The notes: a model not told the origin generated them from the letters alone. A stretch of DNA of 60,000 nucleotides from Strigamia acuminata (GCA_949358305.1 OX442322.1:7938001-7998000); one strand, 5' to 3'. Positions 1 to 12,110 are shown, numbered from the stretch's first letter. Numbers and translations: made by a program.

Positions 1-43
1 ACACAATCTCAGCACAACAATTCTTCCACGCTGTCTTGCAACA
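1..43 (-). repeat. B-type LTR, terminal 43 bp
   Basis: The first 43 bases match the end of the B-family LTR as it appears at 12015-12057, 19780-19822 and 46495-46537, ending in GCAACA. On the minus strand this is an LTR start (TGTTGCAAGACAG). The next bases (44-49, GCGAAT) are also shared with the flank of the other B 3' LTRs, and then the sequence departs. It could be a 3' LTR of a B-like element whose body lies to the right, or a solo LTR; the rest is outside the window. Confidence 0.8.
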
Positions 44-2830
44 GCGAATGACCATTCCAAAATTACAGAAATCAAGAAAGCAATCCCGTTGCTCAGCCAT
101 TCTTCGATGCTTCAGCGCCCGGCGTTCTACGACAACAAGCGCGCACTCGCTTCACACAACTGTTGAATGGAGAAAATGAAAACCAGAGCTCGGCGAGTGG
201 GCAATGAAAGTCAGATGCACTCAATTGCCGACACCGACATGGATCACCTCCGCCGAGTAAACCTAGATCCCTGGCACCCGGACCATCAAAAGATAGACGT
301 ACTAGAGTACTTAGCGACTAACTTGATACCGACATTCACATTAACCTAAGTATAATTAACAAATAAAAGGAAGAGAACGTTAAAAAGGAAAAGAAGAAAG
401 ACTCCTGGGAAGCCACCACAGAAAAGAGACGGAAGTAAGGCTGCACAGAAAGAGAGCTACAGAAATCAACCCCGCCTTTGGACGACGTGCACTTCGCCGA
501 AAGCTCGAGTCGACCAGCCACAACCCTGAACCCATCCAGTAGTCCACCGAGTCACCTCAGTAGCCCTTCCCCAGGTTACCACCTGTCAAGCAAGAAGACA
601 TCCCATCATCAATATAGAACCGTAGGCCATACTGTTTATTACCTGTTTAAAAATGTCAAAGAATAGCTTGTATGAATCCATTGACCCCGACATCGACGCC
701 CATGACTCTAGAAAGCGCCTTTTATCGTAGAAAGAAAAATGAAGCTTTTGTTAGACTAACTCCCTGGGACCTCAGAGACCAAACCCTTTTTGTTTTTGTT
801 TTTCATGGGGGAGATCGTTGTTGTTGTTACCCAACCCACTGAAATATTCCGCCATAATTTCAACCGCAGGAATTCCTACCCACGAGAAAAAGAAGGAAAG
901 AGTGGTTGAAGGAGCACCTGAGCTGTTTATTGGCTTGATCAACTCCATATGCACCCCCAATTTGGGCGACTAAGGATATAAAATGGAAGATCTATATCGA
1001 CCCCACCCACGAGGAAATGAACCCAAAAACCTAACTATTTCAAATAAGAAGTATAAGAATGACAAGGATGCTTTTGTATAGCTTGCAGAAGATTGATGAT
1101 GTAGAAATAGAATTCTTGATCGATGTGAGCTCAGAAAAAGCCGACATCGTCGCCATTGGTCAAAGCACGACCGTTGGCTGCAGGAACCGCCAGCGCACTA
1201 TGCGCGGCAAGAGAAGAGAAGGAGACAATTTATAACTATTTCCACAGGAGAGTATCGCAAGGATTATTTGGGGTAACCTGCATGGTCGTTTACCAACTTA
1301 AATCAGGGTTGATGAAAGAGTACAATTTGTTCAAAAGATGACGGAAAGGAAATCTTATACCAAAGCGCATTGCATCTTTACCCAGATAGAGAAAAGCCTT
1401 ATGAAAAATAGAAGAAATTTATAACCTGTTACCTTTTGTATGTCTACGTCATCTACACCCCGGGTTCACCCAAATGACGTGGAACCATCACCATGGGAGG
1501 AAGAACAACGTGCAGACTCAACATCTCGACTACCCCCAACATATCAGCTACTTGACCTTGACCGCTGCCGGTAGAAGGAAGAGCATTCAAATCTCCGACC
1601 AAAATGAGTCGCAGAGGAGAAACCAAACACACCCCCGGACCTATCACACCAAGCTCAACCAATCATGACTTATGTCGTTGCAAGTCTAAAGACCCTAGAA
1701 TTGTGTACCACTTGCATTTCTTTGAATAGGAGAAGATTGAGAGAAGAAAAGCACCTATTACTTGCTTAAATGATAAACCCCGACTTGCTGGACAAAGGAC
1801 AAGACGAATCAAGAGAAAGGCATCAACGTTGATCAGTTGTGCGTAACAATGGCAACAAGAACCATCAAGACGATAGGAAATAGAAAGAAGAGAGACGATC
1901 ATGCATGCCTACCAGCCAACCTTTCGCTGGTCGCGACACCCGTAAAGAGAAAAGAAGAAGCATTGATTAACTCGCTTTAGTAGCGAGCCACTACACGATC
2001 CGGCCGCATCCTGCCCATCCCTTGTGAAGGAAATGGCACTGAATCGCCACGAATCGAAGGGCACCTAAATTAGTTTCCCACCCCCAGCTTTCACCGTATT
2101 CTATGGACAGACGCATGACCAAACTAGAGGGAACTACAGGCGAGAGGCCCTATTGTAATGTGTTTTTCCACTTAGCACGAGGAAAAATTGTGGGATCGGT
2201 GGACCCACGTCAGGCTTATCGAGCCGTAAGAGAAGGACAACCCCCGTTGACCCAGGAATGGACGTCTCCAAACCCTTCAGGAGCAACAGGATTCCGTTCA
2301 GAAGGAAGAGAGAAATAGCAGTATTTTAACTAAAACTTGAAGTCTCAGAAAAAGGGACTACCTGACAATTGCACTTGGCTTACCCCGTGTTGGACATGAA
2401 CTCACCAACTCGTCTAATTGCGTAAATGTAGAGGTAAGTTGCTAAGCAACCCGTAATGAAAGGGAGCTTCTTATCTTTTGAGCGCTAAAGCTCAGCGTGG
2501 CGAAATTCGGTTATTCTCAAGAACAAACCAGAAAGCCATTGAAGTCGCGTCGGGACTTCTTCCAGGTCAAACTCAAGGAAATGACCAGCGCTTCCCTACC
2601 CGAATAACTAGGGAGAACGTTCTGACAATCGTCGGGCTTCACCGTCTTGCCCGTCCCCGAATCGACGTTCGCGAGACACCGGCCCCCGGAAACACTCTTA
2701 ATCTTAACAAACAAATTATTCAGATACTTAGAAAACATTCAAAAACGCACTTTCATAACGAAAACAAATAGACAGCGGCGCTTGGCACCAGTCACAATAA
2801 ATCTCGTCGAGAAACGAACGAACTCTTGGC
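44..2830. other. No recognisable gene; possible degenerate or non-coding element body
   Basis: The longest reading frames here are under 100 codons, and none shows a domain I recognise. Frames at 2103-2318 (+) and 2478-2771 (+) have a protein-like composition but no motif. No long repeat or tRNA was seen. Because the left edge is a B-type LTR end and the right edge an F-type leader, the stretch may be the body of a non-autonomous LTR element or a recombination product. That is inference only. Confidence 0.4.
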
Positions 2831-3435
2831 TTTAGAAGCCCAAAAAAAAATACGAAAACTAATCAAAATTATCTAAATTCACCTCAGAACCGCTTGCAAG
2901 CGAAATTCCCGTAGACTGCCACCAGAGGGCAACATCACTAACGTTAACGTAAGCTCGTATCTCAACCAGAAAAGATATTGCGACTTTACAAAAAATCAAA
3001 ACTAAATAACATCGGAATAAAGCATTAAATACGACAAAAGCAAATAACTTAATCAAAATAAAAAACACGAAAAGTTCAGATGAGAGTCCATTGCGTTGTG
3101 TACTACGGATATCTTCGGGTACGCGCAGACGACCCCTGGCGGACATCCACTCGCTTGACGACGTTGTTCAACCCGTCCAAGCAGCGGGGCACCAGACGAC
3201 TACGACGACCTCGTTCACCACGTCCCGAACGACCAGCTGGGCTCCTTCGAATCCTCACTCGGTGACGACACGATACTGGCTTCATGGCGGCTCGACTCGA
3301 TGCAAACACGACGCCATTACGACGAAAATACGACTTCCTAACCTTTTCGCGATTCGAACGACCCACTGAGCGCACAAACGACTTTGCTTCGTCCGGACGA
3401 CTCGATCCTTGACCATCCTGGTCACGGCACCAAAA
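2831..3435 (-). other. F-type 5' leader downstream of the F LTR
   Basis: Read on the minus strand, the F LTR ends at 3436 and is followed after three T residues by a primer-binding site (3415-3432). About 335 nt further on is the leader 8-mer CACAACGC (3093-3100 on the complement). A short frame (3146-2859, minus) encodes STQRN followed by a strongly hydrophobic stretch, as in the other families' leaders. The leader stem-loop seen in A-D was not found, so the leader is probably truncated near its left end. No gag follows. Position 2917-2932 (complement) carries a CTCF-like motif. Confidence 0.55.
3415..3432 (-). promoter_or_regulatory. Primer-binding site (tRNA-His), F type
   Basis: On the minus strand this reads TGGTGCCGTGACCAGGAT. 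It is an 18-nt complement to the 3' end of metazoan tRNA-His as I remember it (acceptor GCCGUGA paired with UCACGGC, then ACCA). It is the only uninterrupted version among the six families here. The gap to the LTR end is three bases. Confidence 0.75.
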
Positions 3436-4343
3436 TGTTTCCGGCGCCACCAGAAAACCGTGAAAGAAGGCGCCGGAAGGCGGGAGAAATGTCGGCGCGG
3501 CCCGCCCAAACCGTCCTCGAGATCAACGAACGACGAGACGGATCGTTTCGTGATCTTGACGTTCGCGCCTGACATCAACTTGGCCACTCTAATGGCCTGA
3601 ACGTGGCTGACCTGCTTGTAAAAGAGCTCACGCTCAAGGGAAAACACTGCTGGCATGGCGAGGCCTATTTGCGATCGAACATCAAATAGCGCGCGCGCGG
3701 CCAGCTCAAACGAAAACAAAACGGGACATTAAAAGCAAACGATGTCTTTACTTCAAAATGTCAACATAAACTCACTTAAACAATGTAACTGTAAATAGTT
3801 CACGAGCAAAACATCTCGTGAACAATCGAATCCGAATAAAAACTTGTAAAACAACACTTACTGAAAAATACAGACTTCGTCTCCTTGCCACTAGATGTCT
3901 CACGCAGGAGGCAAGGCCAAAACTCAACTTAATGCTAACAAAATCAGTAAATGTCAGCATTGAACGTACTAACAACTAATACAAGCTTAGTGTAAGAACT
4001 TAAACTATATAAGACATAAATCATATCCGAATCCTAACCAGACAACTAAAAAACCCAAACCGGAAGTGACCGATAACGCATCACCGACTTGCCTACACCG
4101 TGGTGCAGCAAACACGACAACGAAACGGTCAGAACTAAACAACGAGAAAGTGTGCTGGACACAAATCAAGGCTTTTTAAGACCTGAAACCTTGCTAAAAC
4201 ACTAAACACGCAGCTACAAAACGTTAAACAAGCAATCATTATCCCAAGAGAAGAGGCGATCGAATAACGACTTACGAGAAGAAACGAATCATTTCGGTAA
4301 GATAAAACAGCTAAAATTAAATCCATCGCGGTTGCTAGCAACA
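3436..4343 (-). repeat. F-type LTR
   Basis: On the minus strand it starts TGTTGCTAGCAACCGCG at 4343, directly after the polyprotein stop region (4355), and ends GGAAACA at 3436, directly before a primer-binding site. The length is 908 bp. Its first 22 bases equal the start of the A LTR and then diverge. It carries a CTCF-like motif at 3886-3900. It serves as the 3' LTR of the D polyprotein but does not resemble the LTR at the other end of that element (55059 on). Confidence 0.7.
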
Positions 4344-4354
4344 GGTCCGGCGCT

Positions 4355-6469
4355 CTAGTCCAGCTCCAACGCCCGTACGTGTTTGACCGATCGTCTGTAT
4401 TCTTTGCCGTTTGACGAAAGCACACGTACGACTCGAACGAGACCGTCTTCCCCGGGCATGACCTCGGTGATACGGGCAAGAGGCCAGAAATAGGGATTGC
4501 TTCCTACTTTCTCCAGCAAAACCACTTGTCCAACTTCTGGATTTTTGTATGCGGAATCCCCCTTCACCTCGTGGAAGTTCCGGAGCTGCTTTAAGTAGCT
4601 TTCCTTCCAAAGCCTCCAAAACTCCCAGAGGTGAAGTCTCCGCTTCTTCTCTAGATGCAGTAAATCCTTTCTACGAATGGCGTGCAATGGTCGATTTATA
4701 ACAAACTTCGGCATACCTCCTGTTAAGAAGTTTTCGGGTGAAATGACGCGGCCCCCGTCAGGTTCCTCGTGTACGTAAGAGAGAGGACGCGAGTTCAGTA
4801 CCGAACTGACTTCCGCCGACAGTGTCTGTAACGTTTCCAAATCGACTGTATGGCAAAGCAACGTCTTCCGTAGCTTGTCCTTCACGGAACGGACGAGCCT
4901 TTCCCAAGCTCCGCCCGCCCATGGCGAGAGAGGTGGGATAAAAGACCAGACTATTCGCTTTTCCGAAAGCAATGTCTTTATCCCGTCCTTACACAATAAC
5001 TTCCCCCACGATTGAATCTCTTGGCTACCCCGCTCGAAGGTCTTCGAATTGTCCGAGAAGACCTTCGCCGGATAACCGAATCGAGCGCCAAAACGACGGA
5101 ACGCCAACAGAAACTTCTCGACCGATAAATCAACCGAGACTTCCAAGTGAATGGCTCTCGTCGCCAGGCAGGTAAATAGTAATATGTATACCTTTTTGTC
5201 CTTTTCCTTACTCGTGATTTTCAATGGTCCGAGGTGATCTATGCCCGTGTTTTGAAACGGAGCTGCCGGCGTAACTCTCTCCATAGGAGGATCGCCAGTA
5301 GAAGGATTATGACGTCCTAATCGTTCCTTCCTACAGGTTAGGCAGCTACGAATCACAGACTTAACTGTTCTTCGACCTCGTATCACCCAATAGCGATCTC
5401 GGACACGATAAAGTGTCTCGCTAAGGTCACCGTGCAACAACTGCAGGTGAGCTCGTCTAATGATCAGTTTGGTGACCCAGCTGTCAGGGTGTAATAGAAT
5501 AGGGTAAGCCTCGTCGAAAGACAGTGTCGACTTCCCTAAACGACTTCTAAGTCTCAGGATCTCTTTTTCGTCAAGAAAAATGTCGAAATTTTTCAGGATT
5601 GACTCCTTGTGGACCTTCTCCTTAAGCTCTGTGGCTAATATCTCGTCTCGAAAGTACGCGTCCTGTGCTAAACGAATAACCTTTTCCTCGGCTAACGCCA
5701 TCTCGAGGTACTCGAGGTCCCTCCCACGCGAAGAAGAAAAAGGTAGCCAGCGCCTCATGCGCGCAAACACTTTCACAAGCTTACTAAATGAGCTAAAGCG
5801 TTCAAAAAATTTGATCGTGAATGCTTTTCCCAGCATGCTAGCTGTAACAACCTTCCCTTTTTTCTCTTCCTCAAACGGAAAAACGACGGTATCTAAATCG
5901 ATAGGAAGAACTTCTGGTTGGCCAGGTCCATCCTACCAAAGACGGTTAGCCATTAGGCTTCTAGCGTCGCAAGGTCGCGTAAAAACGTCTGCTGGATTCC
6001 GCTCTGTCGGAATGTATGTCCACTGTTCCGGACTAGACTTTTCTAAAACTTCTGCAACCCGATTGGAAACATAGGGCTTCCAACGGTTTTTAACGGATCT
6101 TATCCAGCCTAATGCTACCATTGAGTCAGAGAAGTAACTGACTTTACCAATGGGATAGGTAGGCAGGAAATCCTTCAACAAATACTCTGTCATACGGACG
6201 CCCACTACTGTGGCGGTCAGCTCTAGGCGTGGTAGGGATAACTTTGTCATCGGAGCAATGCGTCCTTTGCTTAGAAGCAACTGACAATCTCCAGACGCAG
6301 CGCGGACATAAATTGCGCATCCATACGCTTGCGGGCTTGCGTCGCAATATACTTCAAGATCTAATGATTGACCCGAATAAGTTCCCATCCATCGCTTGAC
6401 CTTTGCGTCAATAAGACGTTGCAAGTCGGTGTACCATTTGGTAACTCGCTCAGAACTCTCGTCCGAAAT
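4355..6469 (-). pseudogene. pol: Element D pol, C-terminal half: RNase H, integrase, DUF5641-like tail
   Basis: This holds RNase H (CDAS, LPRLELTA, SDSMVALGWI), an integrase zinc finger (H, H and CLTC) and a D,D,E core. The D,D,E residues lie in TGIDHLGP, SDNSKTF and GGAWERL. The C-terminal tail ends RSVKHVRALELD, as in the A and B elements. A tryptophan codon has become TAG at 5933-5935; the sister elements have two tryptophans here (LWW), so this is a single nonsense change rather than a frameshift. The 5' side is cut by the inverted-repeat element at 6470. Everything else in frame is open. Confidence 0.9.
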
Positions 6470-6893
6470 GAAGTCGGGTCATTTCCTCGAATCCCGTTTC
6501 ATCGAATGGCAGTTTTTTTCGATGAAACGTACCATTTTGTCAAAAATTTCGATGAAACGGTACAGTAAAAAAAATCCAAAAACCAAAAAACTAACCTAAC
6601 CGGACCTAACCTGACCTGACCTAACCGGACCTAACCTGACCTGACCTAACCGGACCTGACCTGACCTGATCTAACCTAACCTAACCTGACCTAACACAAC
6701 CTAACACAACCTAACACAACCTAACCTAACCACATAGCCACGCAAATAACATACCCGATGATGGCCAAAATTCGATGAAACGTACCGAGTGGAATTTATA
6801 ATTCGATGAAACGACCCCCGTTTTCGCACATTCCAAAAAACGCAAAAAAAAGCGAATTCGATGAAACGGGATTCGAGGAAATGACCCGACCCG
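6470..6893. mobile_element. 424-bp MITE-like element with 34-bp inverted repeats
   Basis: It is flanked by a perfect 9-bp duplication GTCCGAAAT (6461-6469 and 6894-6902); removing the element and one copy restores the D reading frame. The inverted repeats start near 6473 and end near 6890 and include TCGGGTCATTTCCTCGAATC. The outermost four bases do not pair. The interior repeats the 12-mer TTCGATGAAACG several times in both orientations and contains a CCTAA-type array. There is no coding capacity. A 9-bp duplication is typical of Mutator-like elements, but the superfamily is not established. Confidence 0.8.
6591..6732. repeat. Degenerate CCTAA / CCTGA / CCGGA pentamer array
   Basis: About 140 bp of five-base units, mostly CCTAA with CCTGA and CCGGA variants and a few ACACAA interruptions. 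CCTAA is the complement of TTAGG, the common arthropod telomere unit. It lies inside the MITE-like element, not at a chromosome end. Confidence 0.8.
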
Positions 6894-8677
6894 GTCCGAA
6901 ATCCTATCGTCCCACTTGATCTCTCGCCCCCACATGGACTGCAAAAGTAATTTCATCGGCAAGATGACCGGTGAGATCAACCCGAGAGGATCGAAGACCG
7001 ATGCCACCAAAGATAAGATACCCCTTCTTGTTCTGGTAATCTCAACTCCTTCAGGTATCCTAAACATGATAACATCTTCTTGAACTTTCCAAACAATACC
7101 CAACATCTTGATAATGTCTAAATCCTTAAATTCCTCTGCTCTCATATGAAAATCTTCTCCCTTAAGCGCGTTGAAAACCTCAGCACTTGAAGTGGCCCAC
7201 TTTACAAGAGGCAATTTTCCCTCATCTAGAATAGTTCGTAAATTCACGCAATGTTGCGTCGTCTTTGCAGCGTTATCGTCGCCGGACGTCAGGTCATCCA
7301 TGTAAATTCCCTTGTCCAGGGCGTCTGCTTCCTTCGGAAAAAGGACTAAATATAGACGCCCCTGCGCTCGAATAACCGCGCAGAGCAAAAACGGGGATGA
7401 GTTGACACCGAAAAGCACAACTATCATCCGTAACACAACCAAATGGTCCCATAAGTTTTGCCATGAATATTCGTTCTGAAAATATTCGTCGGAAACCCAC
7501 AAAAATCTTAAGTAATCGCAATGTTCTAACTTAATCAATACCTGAAGAAAGGCTTGTTTAATGTCCGCTATCGCAACCACACAGTAAAGTCGGAAACGAA
7601 CAATTACTGGCACAATGTCCGGATTAAGGCTCGGACCAGGGTATAAGCAGTCGTTTAAAGAAGGAACTCCTTTCTTAGAAGACGACGCGTTAAAAACTAC
7701 TCTAAACTTCGTTGTATCTCTATCCTCCCTAATCACTGGATGGTGCGGAATAACATAAACGCCAGACTTCTTGTATCTTTCTGCAAGAGGTACTACTTCT
7801 GCGTGCTCTTCGTGCACGTAGTCCCACATGGCTTTGTGGTAGCGTTCTTTGTGGTCACTGCTGCTGTCAATCCTTCTCAACGTGTGCGACAACTGATTCA
7901 ATGCCAAATCCCAATTGGATTCCAACGAACCAATTCGCTCATTGAAAGGTAAGCAAACTTCATAACGACCATCTTCTCTTCTTGTCTTTGTTTTCTCGAA
8001 ACAATCTCTAATAAAATCGGAATCACGCTCGCCGGCACTAATACCAACGGCTTCTAAACTCCATAGCTTCTCCAAGTCTCGGTCTGTTTTAATATCACAG
8101 GTGTTGCAGCAAGAAACGTCGCGCGAGCTCTCTGAGAAGACATCAGTCGACCCAGCTGCTCCTGATAACACCCACCCAAAGATGGTGTTCACCAAACCCA
8201 GTCGACTATCCAGGCGTTTGCGTCCATCCAAGCAGATTTCCCACCAGACATCAACGCCAAGCAAGATATCAACATTGCCTGCAGTTGAAGGTAAGTCCTC
8301 AGCTAACTCAAACCCCAAATCTTTCACCTTTCTAATCGTTTCTGGGCTGGCTATACCATACACATGTGGTAAACTCTTTGCGCTTAAAGCTGTCACCTTG
8401 AGCTCTTTGGCTCCGTGTCGAGACTGAAGCAAGACTTTATATACGTCATAAGACGTTGACCCTGCGTTCTCCTCATTGAGACGTTGGGCTGTGGCCTCTA
8501 TTGACCCACAACTCTTCAGCCGTATCCGGTCAGCTACGCTCTTAAGAATATAAGAACGGTGACTTCCAGGATCTAACATCCCACGTACCGTGTGCGAACC
8601 ACCAGATTTCGTCTTTAATTCCGCTGTAAAAATCATCAATTGGAGCGTTGACGAGATCGCCAAGGAAACGTTAGCAC
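6894..8677 (-). pseudogene. pol: Element D protease and reverse transcriptase segment
   Basis: An open frame that starts (reading leftward) just inside the A(-) insertion and ends at the MITE-like element. It begins with the DUF1758-like protease (MLDPGSHRSYI, DILLGVDVWW). The BEL reverse transcriptase follows, with FRVVFNASSSKKG, ADIKQAFLQV, the FGVNSSPFLLCA block and the catalytic GIYMDDLTSG near 7300. The last residues before the insertion are in the fingers-to-RNase-H linker. No stop or frameshift was seen. The apparent extension to 8858 is A LTR sequence read through. Confidence 0.9.
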
Positions 8678-9597
8678 TGTTGCTAGCACTGGCAACAGAC
8701 CAGGACGGGGAAACGATCAGCGACGATGGCGGAAGAAATCCCAGGAGAAAAGTGAAAGTATAGTGGGTGTGTGGACGTGCGCATGCGCAACCAGACAAGG
8801 TCGGGCCCAACCACGGCAAATTAGGGTTAACGATCTCAGGCATAAACGTTCGAATCAACTCACAAAGTGGCGGCCAGTAGGAGGAGAAAGCGCGCCCGGT
8901 TCTCTACTCACTACACATCATGTAGGCAGAAGAAATAGACTGGTTTGGGGAAGAAAACAACAGTTTTATTCCAAAGTGAGAGAGAGGAAAATAAAACTCA
9001 ACCGTTAGGGTTAAGTTTCAACAACACAAGAAGCACGCACTCATTGTTGGAATGCGTGACTATAGAAACAGGCAAAATGAGGAAATGCATCACAAATGCA
9101 TTACAAAATGTACAAAACCAAGAGAATAAAAGCTTATAACTAACAGATGCATTGAAACAAGCAATCCTTTGTCTTAAAAGGCTTAACACTAACATCAGAC
9201 ACAGCTCAGAGCTTTGACAGGCATGAGCAGTGTCACTTAAATCAAATAACACTTTAACACTTGTCAATAAGGCATATCAACAACAATCACTAATTACCAA
9301 GCAGAACAAGAGATGGCGCTCAAACACGGGAGGCCAAAAAACTTATACAAACATAGGAGAAAATGCTCTAAGCTCTACTAAAACTTAAATCTAAAGCAGC
9401 GACGAGTTGGCATGGCAATGCAGCTCGTCCAGACGGTCAAGACCAAGAAATCAGTGCAGGTAAGTGCTCCAAATTCCTGGCGATCAGGCTAGAAAATACT
9501 AAATGAAGACAAAAAGATTATTGAAAATCTAAAGGCACTTTCTGTCTAAAAACCAAAAGTTGAACCGCTAACGATTCCATCGCGGTTGCTAGCAACA
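8678..9597 (-). repeat. A(-) 3' LTR
   Basis: 920 bp bounded by TGTTGC and GCAACA, preceded by the target duplication GCAC. It pairs with 51967-52884 (918 bp). I noticed only a few differences, including a short indel near 9090 against 52390. It carries GTGAGTAG on the minus strand (8904-8911 complement), a CTCF-like motif (9306-9319) and a stem-loop with loop CAACAAT (9033-9058). Confidence 0.95.
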
Positions 9598-9651
9598 GCG
9601 TCTTGCCGGCGGGAAGAAGACAACGCCGGAAGAACTGCGACTTCTCAAACG

Positions 9652-10174
9652 TCAATCTAACTCAAGAACACGGATGTGCTTGACCGAACGGAGAAATTGT
9701 TTCCCTTCAGCAGACGTGACTCGCACGACACGGATTATCCCGTCGTCGCCGGGATACACAACGTCAACTCGCGCTAAGGGCCAGAAATATGGGTTTGACC
9801 CCACCTTCTCAAGTAAAACAATTTGTCCCACTTCGGGGTTGCGGGGATGTCGATCTCCTTTAACTTCATGAAAATTACGTAATTGCTTAAGATAACTTTC
9901 TTTCCACAAACGCCAGAACTCCCATAAGGCGAGTCTGCGCTTGTGGTCAAGTCGTCTCAAATCTTTCTGACGAATCGCGTGAACGGGACGATTGATGACG
10001 TATTTAGTCGTACCGCCGGTAAGGAAGTTCTCCGGGCTCAGGATACGACCACCGTCCACCTCCTCGTGAACATAAGATAGTGGACGCGAGTTAAGAACTG
10101 AGCTTATCTCGGCCACTAGAGTCTGCAAGGACTCCAAGTCGATGGTTTGTCGCAATAAAGTCTTGCGTAGCTTG
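9652..10174 (-). pseudogene. pol: A(-) polyprotein, C-terminal 173 residues
   Basis: It continues the A(-) integrase from 46538. It starts at the target duplication GCTTG, runs through the end of the integrase core and the DUF5641-like tail (VGQIVLLEKVGSNPYFWPLA), and ends RSVKHIRVLELD with a stop at 9652. It is detached from its N-terminal part by 36 kb of inserted retroelements. Confidence 0.95.
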
Positions 10175-10487
10175 TGTTGCGGTCTGTCAACACCAAACAG
10201 TTATGAATGGGGTTGGGGCTATTTGAATTTCCCGCCTCTAAAAACTCAAGTGATCGTATTGTTAAATTCGTACGAAAACCGCGCTGAGAACACAAATCCG
10301 CACTGAAAACTATTGTTGAATGCATGGAGCATTGATGGGAACACTGTTGATTAATATCCAATGGAGTGCTGAATCAATGGCTAATCCAGGGAAAGGCTTA
10401 ACTACTCACAACACATTGAAAACTAGGGTTGAAAATAGAAAACACGGGAGTTAACAAAAAACAACTTGTTTATTAAAAAGTTGGTTG
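10175..10487 (-). repeat. B2 3' LTR, outer 313 bp
   Basis: It starts TGTTGCGGTCTGTCAACACC next to the GCTTG duplication and stops where the B1 LTR begins. It matches the outer end of the B2 5' LTR (44971 on), with one difference noticed, and differs from the B1 LTR at several diagnostic sites (for example TTATGAATG against TTAGGAATG). This assigns it to B2 and shows that B1 landed inside the B2 3' LTR. Confidence 0.85.
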
Positions 10488-12057
10488 TGTTGCGGTCTGT
10501 CAACACCAAACAGTTAGGAATGGGGTTGGGGCTATTTGAATTTCCCGCCTCTAAAACCTCAAGTGATCGTGTTGTTAAATTCGTACGAAAACCGCGCTGA
10601 GAACACAAATCCGCACTGAAAACTATTGTTGAATGCATGGAGCATTGATGGGAACACCGATGATTAATATCCAATGGAGTGCTGAATCAATGGCTAATCC
10701 AGGGAAAGGATTAACTACTCACAACACATTGAAAAACTAAGGTTGAAAATAGAAAACACGGGAGTTAACAAAAAACAACTTGTTTATTAAAAAGTTGGTT
10801 GAGAACTGAATAAAATACACTGATTACATTGGTTCCTGAGGAACCGCACATGCGCAGTACCCAATTACGGCACGCGCCAAGCCGATAGCGGCGAAATACA
10901 GATACACAAGAAACTCCGTTGTCATAGCAACGGAGGAAACGAAATCACAGCAAAGTTGTAGTTACATAAAAACTGTACGAAATAAAGATTGTGATACACT
11001 AAAATGATCACAAGAATACCAGGAATAAAAAATCTAATCACATCAATAAGATCAGAAGAGTAAAACAGTGCAAACGGAACAAAAACAATGATCGTCAAGC
11101 AGACGATCGAGACAGCCAATCAGCGTCAAGCAAAATGATGCAATCAAAACATTTGAATTCCGAACGGAATAAAAATGCAAAAATAGCAAAGAATACAGGT
11201 GAAAACACTTCGAAATGAAATAGTAAATGCAGATTATAAGAATATAAAATACAAAAATAACGGTTACATTGTGTAATTGTCGCTTGGGACAAACATGGCG
11301 ACAGGCGAACATAACAAAGGTGTTGGATCAAACATGGCGTCCGGCGAACATTGCAAAAGCGTCAAAACAATTCGGAATTGGAATATAAAGCACTTAATGT
11401 AAATAACAAATAAAGTATAGAATAAAATACAAGAACAATTATTAATTCTCATCACAAAATACTGAATGAATAAACACAAGTTTAATAAATACGGATTGTT
11501 GATCGAACCGAACATTCTCGGCTGCGCTTTTACGGCAGCCGACAACGAACGTTCGAGACAACCGATCGAAGCATTTTGGGCAGTTCTAATGCATCCAGAA
11601 AGAAAGATCAGACCCGAATTAGTCTGAAACAATAGTAAAACAAACTCCAAATGAGTTTTAAAACACTAAACGAAAGGTTAGAAGACGGAAGCAAAAGTCC
11701 GCTAGGAACCGAAAAATGACGTAACGAGCATCGCAAATGTATGCCAGAAAACGAAGAAAACATTAGAACTGCACGCAATAAACACAAAATCAGGGAAAAT
11801 TAATAAAAAGGTTCAAAAATGCACTCAAAAAAGACACGAATAAAAATAATAGCAAAGTATTTACACTACATTAAATCGAAAAGTGACAATAAAAAACAAT
11901 GAAAAACATTTTAATAAGTCAAAATTCCTGTAAAGTGAAAAATATCAATTAATTATGAAAAATAAAACACTAAAGGAAAATTAAACAAATCAAAGCAATT
12001 AGTAATATTTATTGACACAATCTCAGCACAACAATTCTTCCACGCTGTCTTGCAACA
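10488..12057 (-). repeat. B1 3' LTR
   Basis: 1570 bp from TGTTGCGG to CTTGCAACA. GTGAGTAG (minus strand) lies at 10715-10722. The left flank is B2 LTR sequence ending GGTTG. The matching right flank is not found because the B1 5' LTR was overwritten (see 18255-19822). Confidence 0.9.
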
Positions 12058-12110
12058 GCGAATTGCCGGCGAGAGAACAGAGAAGAGAAAACACGACGAG
12101 CTCAAACAAA

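Noticed and set aside
2103-2771. Small frames in the left region as host genes
   Set aside because: Short, without motifs, no supporting start or splice context.
8678-8858. N-terminal extension of the D protease frame
   Set aside because: It is A LTR sequence; the D frame really continues from 52885.
9431-9453. Consensus splice donor CAGGTAAGT on the plus strand of the A(-) LTRs (also 52744)
   Set aside because: It is antisense to the element and no gene on that strand uses it; probably chance.
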